Shown piece after piece: positions 1 through 10,854 of a DNA stretch of 64,000 nucleotides. The notes under the pieces were generated by a model. The model was not told the DNA's origin. It saw only the letters and a program-made list of their open reading frames with translations, and ran no database searches. Source of the stretch: Linum tenue. Taxonomy: Eukaryota; Streptophyta; Magnoliopsida; Malpighiales; Linaceae. The stretch spans positions 67,457,676 through 67,521,675 of the forward strand of contig CAMGYJ010000006.1 in NCBI GenBank assembly GCA_946122785.1. The letters run 5' to 3'. Positions within the stretch are counted from its first letter, which is position 1; each line of letters begins with the position of its first letter. A program made the translations under genes and the position numbers.

Positions 1-59
1 TAGAAAGCTTTGGGCAAACTTGCTTGTCTAGAGGTTCCTTCATTGAATCATTATATAGA

Positions 60-285
60 GTTGACTTGTTTCGAAATGCGACTTGTTCTTGCTGCATAAG
101 ATGGAGATACCGGTTGAGTTGGGTTCGCTCTGGTGGGAAGCGAGGACCAGATGATAGTTTCAGGACCTGTGAAGCAACTTTTCCTTTGCAATGCCTTGTG
201 ACAACAGGCAAAATACATCTTGGAGGAAGAAGTGCTGAACATCTATTGAATTAAAACAAGCAACGATTCAGACCAGAAAGATAAC
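60..285 (+). pseudogene. Broken copy of the last DPH5 exon
   Basis: This stretch aligns base for base with the end of intron 5, the last exon and the exon end of the DPH5 gene at about 2788-3035, on the same strand. Shared blocks include the sequences around 'gaaatgcgacttgttc' and 'gggtgggaagcgagga'. The copy is not functional: the acceptor dinucleotide before the exon is altered, the reading frame has TAA and TGA stops where DPH5 has Tyr and Cys codons, and about 20 bases in the middle are missing. Because intron sequence is included, it arose by DNA-level duplication and not by retroposition. It may be the 3' end of a larger tandem copy that extends left of the window. Seen in sequence; the origin is inference. 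Confidence 0.85.
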
Positions 286-630
286 AAATTTGGTCCCAAC
301 TCTGAACATATGGAAGAGAAGATCCAACTGTTGATACTACACAACGATCTTTCATTTGGTGGTGTTTTCATATCCAGACTATCAACCCAGAAAATCAGAT
401 GCAACAACAAGAACGGAGTAAGTAGAGTAAAAAGACGGGACAGAATACACAAAAACGTTGATCTATTTCACAAGCTTGCTTACCATCATTCATTACAATA
501 GTCGGCCATGGCAACTAACTGAAACCCTAAAGAAAACAACACTACAACGAGCAGAAACTAACAAGAAAACGCCATCGGCTACTGCACGGCCATCCACACG
601 ACTCTTTGACAACTTGGGCTATCCACAAGA
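286..630. other. Spacer and 3' flank of the membrane protein gene
   Basis: No gene seen. It probably contains the 3' untranslated region of the minus-strand gene that ends at 631. Confidence 0.5.
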
Positions 631-1344
631 CTATTTGGCAACTCCGTTAGGGTTTTCGGCCTCCTTGGCTTTCGCTTCGAAGTAGTAGTAGAACATAGTA
701 ATCAGCCACGAAGCAAAAGCAATGAGACAGGGGTTGACCATGGATCCATCACCTCCATGGGTGTCATCATCATTCCTCCTCGCAACAAATCCGTAGAGAG
801 CAACCGCAGCCAATAACCCATCAATGATACGGTAGCCATAAGTGGGTCTCAGAGCAAGGTACATGGAAACAATCACCAGTACACCAAGCAAAGCAATCAG
901 TGCATAAGCAGAGTTGTAGACACCAGCCCAGATTTTGACACAGTTTAAGCTCATAAAGATTATGGACCCAAAGGAATTGGACAAAACACCAGGAGGGTTG
1001 AAGAAGAGCCGTTTAGCGAGGTTGGTCTTCCTCCACTGGTGTATCTTGTTGAAGTAGAGGAAGAGGAATGGGTAGCCTACGCCGGTGAAAAACCCCAGGA
1101 GGAAGACTCCGTCAGTTGGAGCAGGAGAGCTCTGAGTGAGAAGTGCGGCGGTGACGAAACCGGTGTAGGAGAGTAGCGCGACGACGAGGAAGACGAATGT
1201 GTCGGAGAATCGTGAGAAGAGGGTATAGAAGAGAGAGATACCAAGTGGTTTCTTGAAGTACGGGATGGTGGTAACTGGGCGAGCGATGATGGAAGGGTAA
1301 TCGACGGTGAGTGCTTTCATGGCGCCAGTAGTCGAGGAGGCCAT
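631..1344 (-). CDS. Uncharacterised multi-pass membrane protein, 237 aa
   Basis: Single-exon reading frame. I chose the ATG at 1342-1344 (protein begins MASSTTGAMKALTVDYPS). The frame stays open upstream to 1539, but that part encodes low-complexity sequence that looks like untranslated leader. The protein has about six hydrophobic stretches: residues about 35-60, 72-95, 118-140, 143-165, 168-186 and 208-225. They are linked by short polar loops, with a charged loop containing RRNDDDTHGGD before the last segment and a charged C-terminus (YFEAKAKEAENPNGVAK). No catalytic motif or family signature is recognised. It is divergent from DPH5, with 267 bp between the two start codons, so the two genes probably share a promoter region. 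The role is unknown; a residence in the ER or another endomembrane is only a guess. Confidence 0.75.
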   Translation of the reverse strand: MASSTTGAMKALTVDYPSIIARPVTTIPYFKKPLGISLFYTLFSRFSDTFVFLVVALLSYTGFVTAALLTQSSPAPTDGVFLLGFFTGVGYPFLFLYFNKIHQWRKTNLAKRLFFNPPGVLSNSFGSIIFMSLNCVKIWAGVYNSAYALIALLGVLVIVSMYLALRPTYGYRIIDGLLAAVALYGFVARRNDDDTHGGDGSMVNPCLIAFASWLITMFYYYFEAKAKEAENPNGVAK

Positions 1345-1611
1345 TCTGAGCAGTAAAGGGTAACAGCTAACAAGAGAATAGAAAATAGATCTGGTCGATT
1401 GAAGAAGAAAAAAGAAGAAGAGAGGTGAAAGTAAAATATCTTTCACCTGGGTCGGGTATACCTCGGGTCGGGTCGGTATTCGGGTCGGTGGCGCAGGGTG
1501 TTTATTAGGGCTTTGACTATTGTTTTGACTCTGTTTCATCTCCCCCGTTTTCGTTTTAGGGTTTTAGCAGAGGAGTCATAGCTGGAACCTGTAAGACGAG
1601 GAAGAAGAAGG
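1345..1611. promoter_or_regulatory. Divergent promoter between membrane-protein gene and DPH5
   Basis: The 267 bp between two opposed start codons must hold both 5' leaders and promoters. It contains repeated GGGTCGG motifs (about 1449-1492) and a telo-box-like TAGGGTTT at 1557-1564, close to the DPH5 start. Telo-boxes are common in plant promoters of translation-related genes, which fits DPH5. No clear TATA box is seen, as is usual for housekeeping genes. Confidence 0.5.
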
Positions 1612-3046
1612 ATGCTGTACGTTATAGGATTGGGATTGGGCGACGAGAAGGATATCACTCTCAGAGGGTTAGAAGCAGTGAAGAAGTGTGAGAAAGTGTT
1701 CATGGAAGCTTACACTTCGCTGCTCTCCTTCGGCCTCTCCGACGACGGAATCGCTACTCTGGTAAGTTCCCTTCTTCTTTGGATTCCGATTCCGATTCTC
1801 GGTCTTGATCATATTTTCTTCTCCGGGGACAGGAAAATCTATACGGGAAGCCGATTACGATCGCCGACAGGGAGATGGTGGAGGAGAAAGCGGACGAGAT
1901 TTTGTCCGACGCTCGTGCCTCCGATGTCGCCTTCCTCGTCGTCGGAGATCCCTTCGGGTAAGATTGTAGCAGAACTTCTCGTCTTAGTTTGGGCTTCTTT
2001 TGTTTTCGAATTGGTGAATGAGCTGATTCGTGAAGATTTGGCAATTTGGCAGAGCTACGACGCATAGTGATCTAGTGGTTCGAGCTAGGGAATTAGGGAT
2101 TGGGGTTAAGGTAGTGCACAATGCGTCGGTGATGAATGCGATTGGGATTTGCGGGTTGCAGCTCTATCGATATGGCGAGACTGTTTCGATTCCGTTCTTC
2201 ACTGATGTTTGGAGGCCTGATAGCTTCTACGAGAAGATAATGAAGAATAGGGAGCTTGGACTGCATACTCTCTGCTTGCTAGGTGAGAATTATGTGTTTG
2301 TGGTTGATCCTCTTCAGCCATGGGAACTTGCTGCAACTTTTTGTTTGAGAATGTGATGAGAAATTCTTATGCTTGGGTTTGTTGCTGTAGATATTCGAGT
2401 GAAGGAGCCTTCGTGGGAGTCCTTGTCGAGGTTTGGATCCGAAGAAAGCAACTATTGTGTTTTCCATTACTAAGTACTCTTGTTCTTAGTTCATTTCTCT
2501 CTGTTAGCTTTTTTCAGGGGGAAGAAGAAGTATGAACCACCAAGGTACATGACGATCAACACTGCAATAGAGCAACTGCTGGAAGTTGTGCAAAAGCTCG
2601 GAGGATCTGGTACGTAAAGAGAAATCCTTTAATTCTACATACGTGGTTGAATGTTGCTTTATACTGAAAGGGGCTCCCCAGACTCCAATGAGCTGAAAAG
2701 CTTCATTCTACTCATTGTTCATTTCTGCGAGATTACTTGATTCTACTGATGTTATGATCGAAATGTTTATCCTGGATGAATCATTGTAGTTGACTTCTTT
2801 TGAAATGCGACTTGTTCTGCAGCATACGATGAAGATACCGATTGTGTTGGGTTTGCTCGGGTGGGAAGCGAGGATCAGGTGATAGTGGCAGGGCCAATGA
2901 AGGAGCTTCTTTCGGTCGATTTCGGGCTACCTTTGCATTGCCTTGTGATAACAGGCAAAACACATCCACTGGAGGAAGAAATGCTGAATACCTACCGCCT
3001 CAATACAAACAACGATTCAAACCAGAAAGATGACGGGAGTGTATAA
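1612..3046 (+). CDS. DPH5: Diphthine methyl ester synthase (DPH5)
   Basis: This S-adenosylmethionine-dependent methyltransferase acts in the cytosol on elongation factor 2, methylating the modified histidine on the way to diphthamide. Six exons: 1612-1761, 1833-1957, 2053-2282, 2391-2430, 2518-2609 and 2823-3046. All introns are GT-AG, and the joined frame is 286 aa, close to the usual plant length. Family motifs are in order: N-terminal [26 protein letters not shown] joined to [11 protein letters not shown] across intron 2, [19 protein letters not shown] in the SAM-binding region, [38 protein letters not shown], and [16 protein letters not shown] near the end. The acceptor at 2053 is fixed because the alternative AG two bases later gives an immediate stop. 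A decayed copy of the last exon lies at 60-285. Confidence 0.95.
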
Positions 3047-4754
3047 TTTACTTGTTGTCCAAACAACCACTGTAACCTATTCATTCGAGTTGTAATCGAG
3101 ATCCCAAATATGTAACATCGAAATCTTGTTTTGCTTATTGTAGTTCTGCGAAATTGAGTAACACACATTTGATGTGCTCAACTGATTTTGGCGCCATTTT
3201 GTTACTTAATTGCATGACAAGCAGCGTTACATTTGTGGTCAATTTAACAAGCTCTTAAGCTGACATTGCCAAGTATCTTTAGGGCAATAAACTCAAACGA
3301 CTGTCGCAATATCCCGACGCAATATCCCGACGCAATAACTCATCTCACCTAATAACCGGAAGCCCTCCTCCCCATTTATTTTTCAGGTTTTTTTTTATCC
3401 TTCTGTTTACAGGCTCTTAATTTGTTACTGAAAGGCCCAATATTCGAAGTCCACTACGATAGTAAGATTGGGCCTTCTTAAGAGTCTCTTCAAACTGGGA
3501 CCAGGTATCAGCAAAGGCCTTGGCCCAACTTTGACACTGACAGCTCAACTGTTCGTTTTTTTCATCCATACCTACCAACGTGCCCCCACTAAATCAATGG
3601 TTGCTTGAGAGTTGATACTTGGAAATTGGAATCCTTTTCACCACCATCCAATATCATCGCCAATTGATGGAGTTATTACTTGGAGATTTAGTAATGTAGT
3701 TTAATAGCAAACAACTACAATTTAGTTTAATAGTCAAACCCATTTTGATAGTACCATTGCCCCTATAGTTAAGATGTTACTTTGGATAGGGATACATTAA
3801 CCTCTTTTTATTGATTAATAAATAAGGAAAAGGGTATACATTAGTATCAATTATCTTGATTATAGCTTAAATAAGACAAAAATAATGATTTAATCATAGT
3901 TAAAGAGTAACATGAAGTGTACATGATATTTAAGATTTTTATCATTGTTTTTCCACGAGTTTATAACTAAATCGTCAATAAATAATCCCGTAATTCTTAA
4001 TCTATGATATTATTATAATTTAAATAGCTAGCAACATGACCATGGTAGATGTGTGTCGTTGGATGGTTACCTCCTCATAACATTCTCTTTAAAAAAATGG
4101 GAAAACAATTCAAATCAAAGGAGATGGTTGTCGGTGATCCGGTGGACGGCTGAGATCAATCAACCTCAACGAATCGACGGTTGGAAAATGCTTACCAGCT
4201 CTCACGCACAACGGCGCGCGGCAAGCGAACAAGGGGCAGGATCTTAATACCCTCGAATTAAACCGCAAAAAGCCAACGGAAGAAACAGATATCAGCCAGC
4301 CCGCGTATTTTTCCCTTCCTTCTTTCTCTTCCTTTCCCACCCTTCTTTTCTGTCTTCTGGAGGTGTCGGCGATTCGGCATAAACCCGAACCCTCTCGAAT
4401 TTCCGATCCAGGAGGCAACCTGCGGGGTTCGGAGCTGCCAAAGATCCAACTTTTCGCATCAAAATCAGGGTTTCCGCTGCCTAAATCGGGGGTCTCATTG
4501 ACTCCATGATTCATACTTAACCATTGTATTGAGAGTTCGAAACTAATAAGAGCTTCCAGCATCCGCCGGACGGTCACCGGCTCTGCAGAAAGCTGGAAAA
4601 TTGGAGAGCCGCCGGAAAATTCAAAACCTGGGGTTTTCGGGATTTGCATTTTGGAGAGAACCCTTTTGTCCGCTCGCCATTCTGCTTCTCCCCCATTCAG
4701 TATTGTGGTTCCATTTTTCCTTTCCTGGGTTGCATTAGATCCAGATCTAGGAAG
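3047..4754. other. Spacer between DPH5 and GH9 gene
   Basis: No gene recognised. It contains a possible DPH5 poly(A) signal AATAAA at 3286-3291, a 13-bp direct repeat (cgcaatatcccga, 2.5 copies, 3305-3337), AT-rich DNA from 3650 to 4040, and then the GC-richer promoter and leader of the GH9 gene. The long antisense frame at 4110-4649 has no family resemblance and overlaps this leader. Confidence 0.5.
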
Positions 4755-7174
4755 ATGGGGAAAAAGGGCGGGTGCGGCTTCGTTGGGTGGTTGATGGTGT
4801 TAGTGATATTGGCATTGCTCGGCGTAGGGATCTTCTTAGTAGTGAGGCACAAAATGAACAAATCCGACGACGACGGCGATTCGATTCCGGGTCCTCCGGG
4901 AGCTATCCAGAAGAAGTACTCCGACGCTCTCAATGTCGCAGTCCAGTTCTTCGATGTTCAGAAAGGTAGCTGTGTTTACTTCTTTACCATTGCTAACTGC
5001 GAATTTTTGGTAGATTTTGCCATTTTGGAGTGCTCAGTCTGGGAGGGTTTCCTTTTCAGCTGGGAAATTGAACGAGGACAAGATAACTTGGAGGGGCGAT
5101 TCAGCGCTAGAAGATGGCAGCACTGTGAAGCTCGACTTATCGAAAGGAATGTACGACGCTGGAGACCACATGAAGTTCGGATTCCCCATGGCATTCACTG
5201 CCACTGTTCTTTCTTGGTCAATCTTGGAGTACGGTGATCAGATGGAGGCAGTGAATCAACTTGGAACTGCTCAAGATTCCCTCAAGTGGATCACTGATTT
5301 CCTCATCCATGCTCACCCTTCAGATAATGTGCTCTATGTTCAGGTTCGTTTCATTCTGATTCGTTCATGTACAGCTTGATTTGGATTTGATTTGGTGAAT
5401 AGAATAGCTGAAATGTTGGTTTTATTGGGTTAGGTGGGTGATCCTGTATCAGATCACAAGTGTTGGGATAGGCCAGAGGATATGACCGAGAAGAGACCGG
5501 TTTTTCAAGTGAATGCGAGTTCTCCCGGGTCAGATGTTGCAGCTGAGGCTGCAGCAGCTTTGGCCTCAGCATCTCTGGTGTTCAAGAAGAAAGATTCGGA
5601 CTACTCTTCCACATTGCTTAAGCATGCCAAGCAGTTGTTTAGTTTTGCTGATAAGTATAGAGGTTCATATTGCGATAGCATACCAGGATCTGCTACTTAC
5701 TACAACTCCACCGGCTATGGAGATGAGCTGTTATGGGCTGCTTCATGGCTGTACCATGCCACAGGGGATCGGTCTTACCTTCAGTACGTGACTGGATCGA
5801 ATGGGAATGATTTTGCAGATTTTGGGAACCCTAGTTGGTTCAGTTGGGACAATAAGCTGCCAGGAATCCAGGTATTGATGGTTGCAATGTGAAATGTCCC
5901 TAGGATGAACTGCTGCTAAATTTCTTCTGTTTTTTTCTTGAATGATGGAAATACGTGGAATTCGATGCAGGTTTTGCTGGCGAGATTGACATTCTTGGGT
6001 GAGAAAGATACCTCGAACTCTGGGCTTCAACAGTACAGGGAGACGGCCGAGGCAGTGATGTGTGGGCTTATTCCTGATTCTCCCACAGCTACTTCCAGCA
6101 GAACAGACGGTAAGCTTGTATTCTTGTCTTTTTTTTTTTTTTGTGGCATAATATGGCATCTATATGAGTGGGAAGTATAACACATTGAAACATTTCCAGC
6201 TTAGCTGGCCTTTTGGATCATCTAGTCATCACTTGTTTGGCATATATGCTAATCAAGGATCTCCGGCGGCCCTGTGTGAATTCACATAGTTCGTCCTGAA
6301 GATGACAAAATTGAGGAACCTTATCTAGTCAGAGTATGCTATTGAAAATATGCCTACTATGTCGAAAAATGCCAATTGGAGCGATGATTATGAATGTTCT
6401 AATTAGTATTACCATTTACGCGAGATGTTTGTTCTGTTGATCTTAATGTTAAAGGTGGGTGATGTTTGCAGGTGGTCTGGTATGGGTGAGCGACTGGAAT
6501 GCCCTGCAGCAACCTGTTGCTGCAGCATTCTTAGCATCTGTTTACAGTGACTACTTGCTGACATCAGGGAAAAGACAGTTTTCTTGCAGTGGAAGTACAT
6601 TCAAATCATCAGACCTCAAGAAATTCGCTAGATCCCAGGTAAAGATAGCCCAACACAAACACAGTCCTTCTTATGTAATTTGGTAACAGCAGTTCTATAG
6701 ATGATTGAGAGGTATAAGATTGAGAATTGAGCCCTTCACCACCATAAGAGCTAATGTTGTTTAATACTGGTAGGATTGAACTCTTGTTATTGGAATGATC
6801 TAATTCCTTAATGCTCATGCTTTTCATTCCATTATTGTTAGGCTGATTACGTTCTAGGCGACAACCCAATGAAGCTGAGCTATCTAGTTGGGTATGGGGA
6901 CAAGTACCCGCAATTCGTGCACCACAGGGGAGCTTCGATCCCCGCTGATGCATCCACAGGCTGCAGCGACGGCTGGAAATGGCTCTCATCAACGGACCCC
7001 AACCCGAACGTGGCCATGGGAGCGCTAGTTGGCGGACCATTCAAGAACGACTCGTATGTCGACGACAGAAACAACACAATGCAGACCGAACCCAGTACTT
7101 ACAACAGTGCTGCCATGGTTGGGCTGCTCTCTGGCCTTGTCGCCACTTCGTCAGTTGTCCAGTCCTTTAACTGA
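4755..7174 (+). CDS. Membrane-anchored GH9 endo-1,4-beta-glucanase, endoglucanase 10-like
   Basis: Hydrolyses internal beta-1,4-glucan bonds during cell-wall assembly or loosening. Six exons: 4755-4965, 5060-5343, 5434-5871, 5971-6109, 6472-6638 and 6842-7174, giving 523 aa. The N-terminus has no cleavable signal but a short cytosolic MGKKGG start and a hydrophobic anchor at residues about 8-30, followed by a PGPPGAI linker, as in the Arabidopsis endoglucanase 10 type. The GH9 catalytic domain runs from about residue 53 to the end. Key sites: catalytic aspartates in DAGD (103-106), the active-site His in FVHHRGAS (440-441), and the acid/base Glu 496 in QTEPSTYNSA. There is no C-terminal carbohydrate-binding module. 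N-glycosylation sequons such as NST are present. The frame is intact and splice sites are canonical. Assignment to the endoglucanase 10 type is from recall of the family. Confidence 0.95.
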
Positions 7175-7990
7175 GACAAAAAGAACAAACTCAGCAATGT
7201 AATTCATTGATTTGTTAAAAAAAAAAGGCTTGTGTGCTTTGTGAAAGGATACTTGTTGTAGGATGTGTTAGATTGTATTGTGCATTGGCTCCATTGCTCA
7301 TATAACCTCAGCTTGCTTCATTGCATCTGCCGGTCCGAGGCTCGAAATTTTGGGTTAGCCACATCTTTCTTATCAATGTTTTGTTCACATCAAACAAAAT
7401 CGATTTCTGATTCATGTTGGATTTTGGAAGGTGAGACTGAGAGCAACTGTAATGGGGGCTTTCTGTTTGTGCAAACTAGTCAATAACACAATTTTCAACA
7501 AGACGACAACTAGTCATGTACTACAATACACCAATTTGGCTATTGTGTTCAGGTAAGCGAGCATTTAACGCACCAACTAGATTGTCAATGAAAAGGTTTC
7601 CTTCGACATCCGATTACCCGATGCACTCTTCCTTGTTTATATGTTTTTTTTTTCATTTCCTATAATGAGAAGTTCGGAACAATACAAAAGTAGATTTAGT
7701 TATTATATCGATTTGATCCGGTAACGATAAATAAGTCAAAAGACAGAGCACAAGTAATACCCCTAGTAAGTAAGGAGCATATTCCCCTCTCTTTGTAATG
7801 TGTAGTGTAGTGGCCTGTGAACCAGCATCACGTTGAATCAAATCATTATATATGCATTTATTGTTAATGGTCATTTGTCACACTCACACTCACACACACA
7901 TTGGAAATGGAAAGAGCTTTTCCCCCTGTTTTTATTGTTTTGGGTTTTAGTACACGAGTCAGCAGCTTGTTGATGTATTTGAGGAGGGGA
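7175..7990. other. Spacer downstream of GH9 gene
   Basis: GH9 3' flank, then AT-rich sequence with a short CA-rich patch near 7878-7900. No gene seen. Confidence 0.5.
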
Positions 7991-8089
7991 GATGGAGTAG
8001 GAAAAAATCCCAAGTTACACATGTTTTTAAAAAAAATTCTCAAAATACACACGTTATGAAAATAATTCCCAATCTACGTTAGTTTGGGC

Positions 8090-8190
8090 CATCACCGCTG
8101 TCGACGAAGACAGTGATTGCATCACTGTTGTCGACGAAGACAGTGATTGCATCACCGCTGTCGACGAAGACAGTGATTGCATCACTGCAG
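8090..8190. repeat. 30-bp tandem repeat in left arm (about 3.3 copies)
   Basis: The unit starts catcaccgctgtcgacgaag and is followed by acagtgattg. The copies alternate 'ccgct' and 'ctgtt' variants. A mirror-image set lies in the right arm at about 8908-9010. The copies are contiguous with no spacers, so this is not a CRISPR-like array. Confidence 0.9.
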
Positions 8191-8907
8191 TACACGGCCG
8201 CGGTGAAGGCCTGACCTGCGTCGAAACTTTAAACAAACGTAACTTTGTGCTCGGTTATCCGATCGTAGCGAAATTTTTTTTGATTCCGCATAATTTTTCG
8301 AGATCTTGCAAGCCGCAAATGGCCGTAGGCGGTTTGGTCCTGCCTTTGTCTCGAAAATATGTCGTTTGCTATCCCGAACGAGCCTTTTTTCGATTTCGTC
8401 AAACTTTGAACGACCATAACTTTGTGCTCCACAATCCAAAAATCATGAATTTTTTTTTTTTATTTTGCATAACTTTTTAAGGACTACAATTTTTATCATA
8501 GACATATTTTCGGAATGTACTTGGATTCCTGAAAAGGAAGGTAAAGTTATTCCCAAAACCCCTTATATCCATAAATAATTCATTTTTTGAAAATTCTCTC
8601 GTACTAAATATTGTAGTCCTTAAAAAGTTATGCGAAATTAAAAAAAAATTCATGATTTTCGGATTGTGGAGCACAAAGTTATGGTCATTCAAAGTTTGAC
8701 GAAATCGAAAAAAGGCTCGTTCGGGGTAGCAAACGACATATTTTCGAGACGAAGGCGGGACCAAACCGCCTACGGCCATTTGCGGCTTGCAAGATCTCGA
8801 AAAATTATGCGGAATCAAAAAAAATTTCGCTACGATCGGATAACCGAGCACAAAGTTACGTTTGTTTAAAGTTTCGACGCAGGTCAGGCCTTCACCGCGG
8901 CCGTGTA

Positions 8908-9010
8908 CTGCAGTGATGCAATCACTGTCTTCGTCGACAGCGGTGATGCAATCACTGTCTTCGTCGACAACAGTGATGCAATCACTGTCTTCGTCGACAG
9001 CGGTGATGGC
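8908..9010. repeat. 30-bp tandem repeat in right arm (inverted copy)
   Basis: Inverted counterpart of the 8090-8190 repeats; same three-and-a-bit copies in the opposite orientation, with the same variant order. Confidence 0.9.
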
Positions 9011-9312
9011 CCAAATTAACGTAGATTGGGAATTATTTTCATAACGTGTGTATTTTGAGAATTTTTTTTAAAAACATGTGTAAATTGGGATTTTTTCCGA
9101 TGGAGTAAGGGTAAGTTTGGGAGGACGTCATTCTCTAGCAAAGGACATGTGTGGCCTTCTCTGCCTTGGAACAGATGGTTCATCAGTCCCTCGATAGTGA
9201 ATATTCTGAGCTCATTAGGGCAAGTGTCCATTTGGGCCAAATGGGTGAAAATCAGTAGTGAGTTGATGGGCTCTGCCTCTGACATTTGAGTTGAAAGAGA
9301 TGAAGGGTGGGG

Positions 9313-9762
9313 AGGCAGGCGGTGGATATACGGTCCGGTCCGGTTAAATTGGCCCAAATTGATCCGGTCCAGTCCGGTCTTTTTGAAAATATAAGGACCG
9401 AAGATTGGATTGGATACAGTCCAGTCTTGATCCGGTCCGGTTTTGATCCGGTCCGGTCCCAATTCGGTCTTGATTTTACATTGACATTGTGGGATTTGAG
9501 TGGCCTAAGGCCTTAAAGGGTGAGGAGTTGGTTAAGTTTTGTACTAAGTGCAAAGGTTTGTGACCGTTTATGCAAATTACCCTTAAGTTTTGGGTTGAGT
9601 TCTCTTATCCGGTCTTTATCCGGTTTTTTACCTCAAATCTAAGCCCAAAGATTGGATTGGATTGTTTACTATCCGGTCCCGGTCCGTTCTCGGTCCGGGT
9701 TATACGGTCCGGTTTCCGGTTTTTAATCCGGTCCTGTCCAAATAGCCACCCCTAAGGCAGGG
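9313..9762. mobile_element. Non-autonomous hAT-like element, GGTCCGGT family
   Basis: Both ends are built from reiterated GGTCCGGT/ATCCGGTC motifs. The left end reads ggtggatatacggtccgg and the right end, on the other strand, taggggtggctatttgg. The 8-mers outside (aggcaggc and aggcaggg, 9313-9320 and 9755-9762) match at 7 of 8, consistent with a hAT target duplication. The element shares long blocks with the hAT insertion at 39777-40084, including 'ttatccggtctttatccggt', so both belong to one family. No transposase is present. Confidence 0.65.
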
Positions 9763-10854
9763 GACATGTATGAAGGGTTGTGGTGTGTAGTCTTATCCAC
9801 CTCCCAACATTCATCAATTTGCATCCTTAGAACTCAATTTTGATGTCCATATTAAGGCTCATATTGCTACATTGATGAAATAGTGAGTTGTTTGGTTCAG
9901 TTTGGTTTGATTCATTGAAGAAAAAATCATTACAAATAAAAACTCAAAGTAGTCAATTGTCAGAAAATCAAAATCGATAAGCTTTCAGTGGATTCGGTTT
10001 CGGTCAGAATAAAAGGAGGAGACTCATAAACACCGCTTCCCACTAATCTCCTCGAGACCAGATTAAAACATCTATCAAAATCAAGAATACCAATCCATAT
10101 AGACGTATAAGTCCCAACAATAAGCATTTTTTCCCATGAATTTCAGACATCGTATCATTCGTTACTGCGGTTTGATTGCCTCAAGGCTTTTCATGTAGTT
10201 ATCGGTTTATTAATGATTTTCGATATAATCAAATTCGAAATCGAAACTATTAAGAGCTTCTCGATTTTGAACCGCTAAGTAAAACCGATAAGCGTCGATT
10301 AAAGTCGGAAAATTGATAAGCTCATTACCTTCATTAGATAAGAAACAAGGAATTCCATAACTGAACATGGTAATTGATATGCAGACCAAAGCAACAGTCG
10401 ATCGAAATGAACAACAACTGTTTGCTCATTTTAGGCATACATGCAATGCAAACATGAAAACATCCCCATCAATCCCCCTTTGCACTGAAAGCAATCTGTA
10501 ACCAACCCTAGCCAATAATTAAAAATATATTAAAAAATAGATCCAAGCATTAACATTTTGCTTAATCACGGTCGAAAATCTTATTCATATATTTGTATTA
10601 CCAATTACAAAAGTTACAAAACTTGTTCAAGCCCCAAATGGCAAATAATAGTAATCATCACCTACAAGTGGCCAATAGAGAAATAACCAATAAGGGTAAA
10701 AACGCAAACAAACCCTAGCATAGAAATTACCACGTTGAAAAGGTGCCCTAAACTATCAACAAATTGGTAAATTACAATTAGATACTACAGTAAAAAAATA
10801 CTCGTAAACAGACAAACTACATTTTATAAGGATGTAAAATTCTTCTCCAGTAAG
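9763..10854. other. Spacer with degenerate repeat DNA
   Basis: AT-rich. 9890-10330 has scattered ccgata/tatcgg motifs resembling decayed hAT ends, such as those at 48152-49086. The rest is probably the LOG 3' flank. No gene seen. Confidence 0.4.

Larger units (their letters stand above)
7991..9107. mobile_element. Foldback Mutator-like element with 9-bp target duplication
   Basis: The element is 8000-9098 (1099 bp). It is flanked by the perfect direct repeat gatggagta at 7991-7999 and 9099-9107, the 9-bp duplication typical of Mutator-like transposition. Its two halves are near-perfect inverted copies: left arm 8000 to about 8490, right arm about 8609 to 9098, with only about two mismatches in the first 100 bases. 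The ends are GGAAAAAATCCCAA on both strands. The loop of about 120 bp is unique. Each arm carries three copies of a 30-bp tandem repeat (see the separate entry). No transposase is encoded; the open frames in the arms are repeat by-products. A transcript across it would fold into a long hairpin. Confidence 0.9.

Noticed and set aside
4110..4649. 179-codon antisense frame upstream of the GH9 gene
   Set aside because: No family resemblance, and it lies over the GH9 leader; GC-rich leader DNA gives long chance frames.
8090..8190. Regular 30-bp repeats that might suggest a CRISPR-like array
   Set aside because: Copies are contiguous without spacers and mirrored in the other arm of a plant transposon.
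8054..9044. Serine-rich 60-codon frames in the foldback arms
   Set aside because: Products of the 30-bp repeat, which is divisible by three and therefore stays open; mirrored exactly in both arms.
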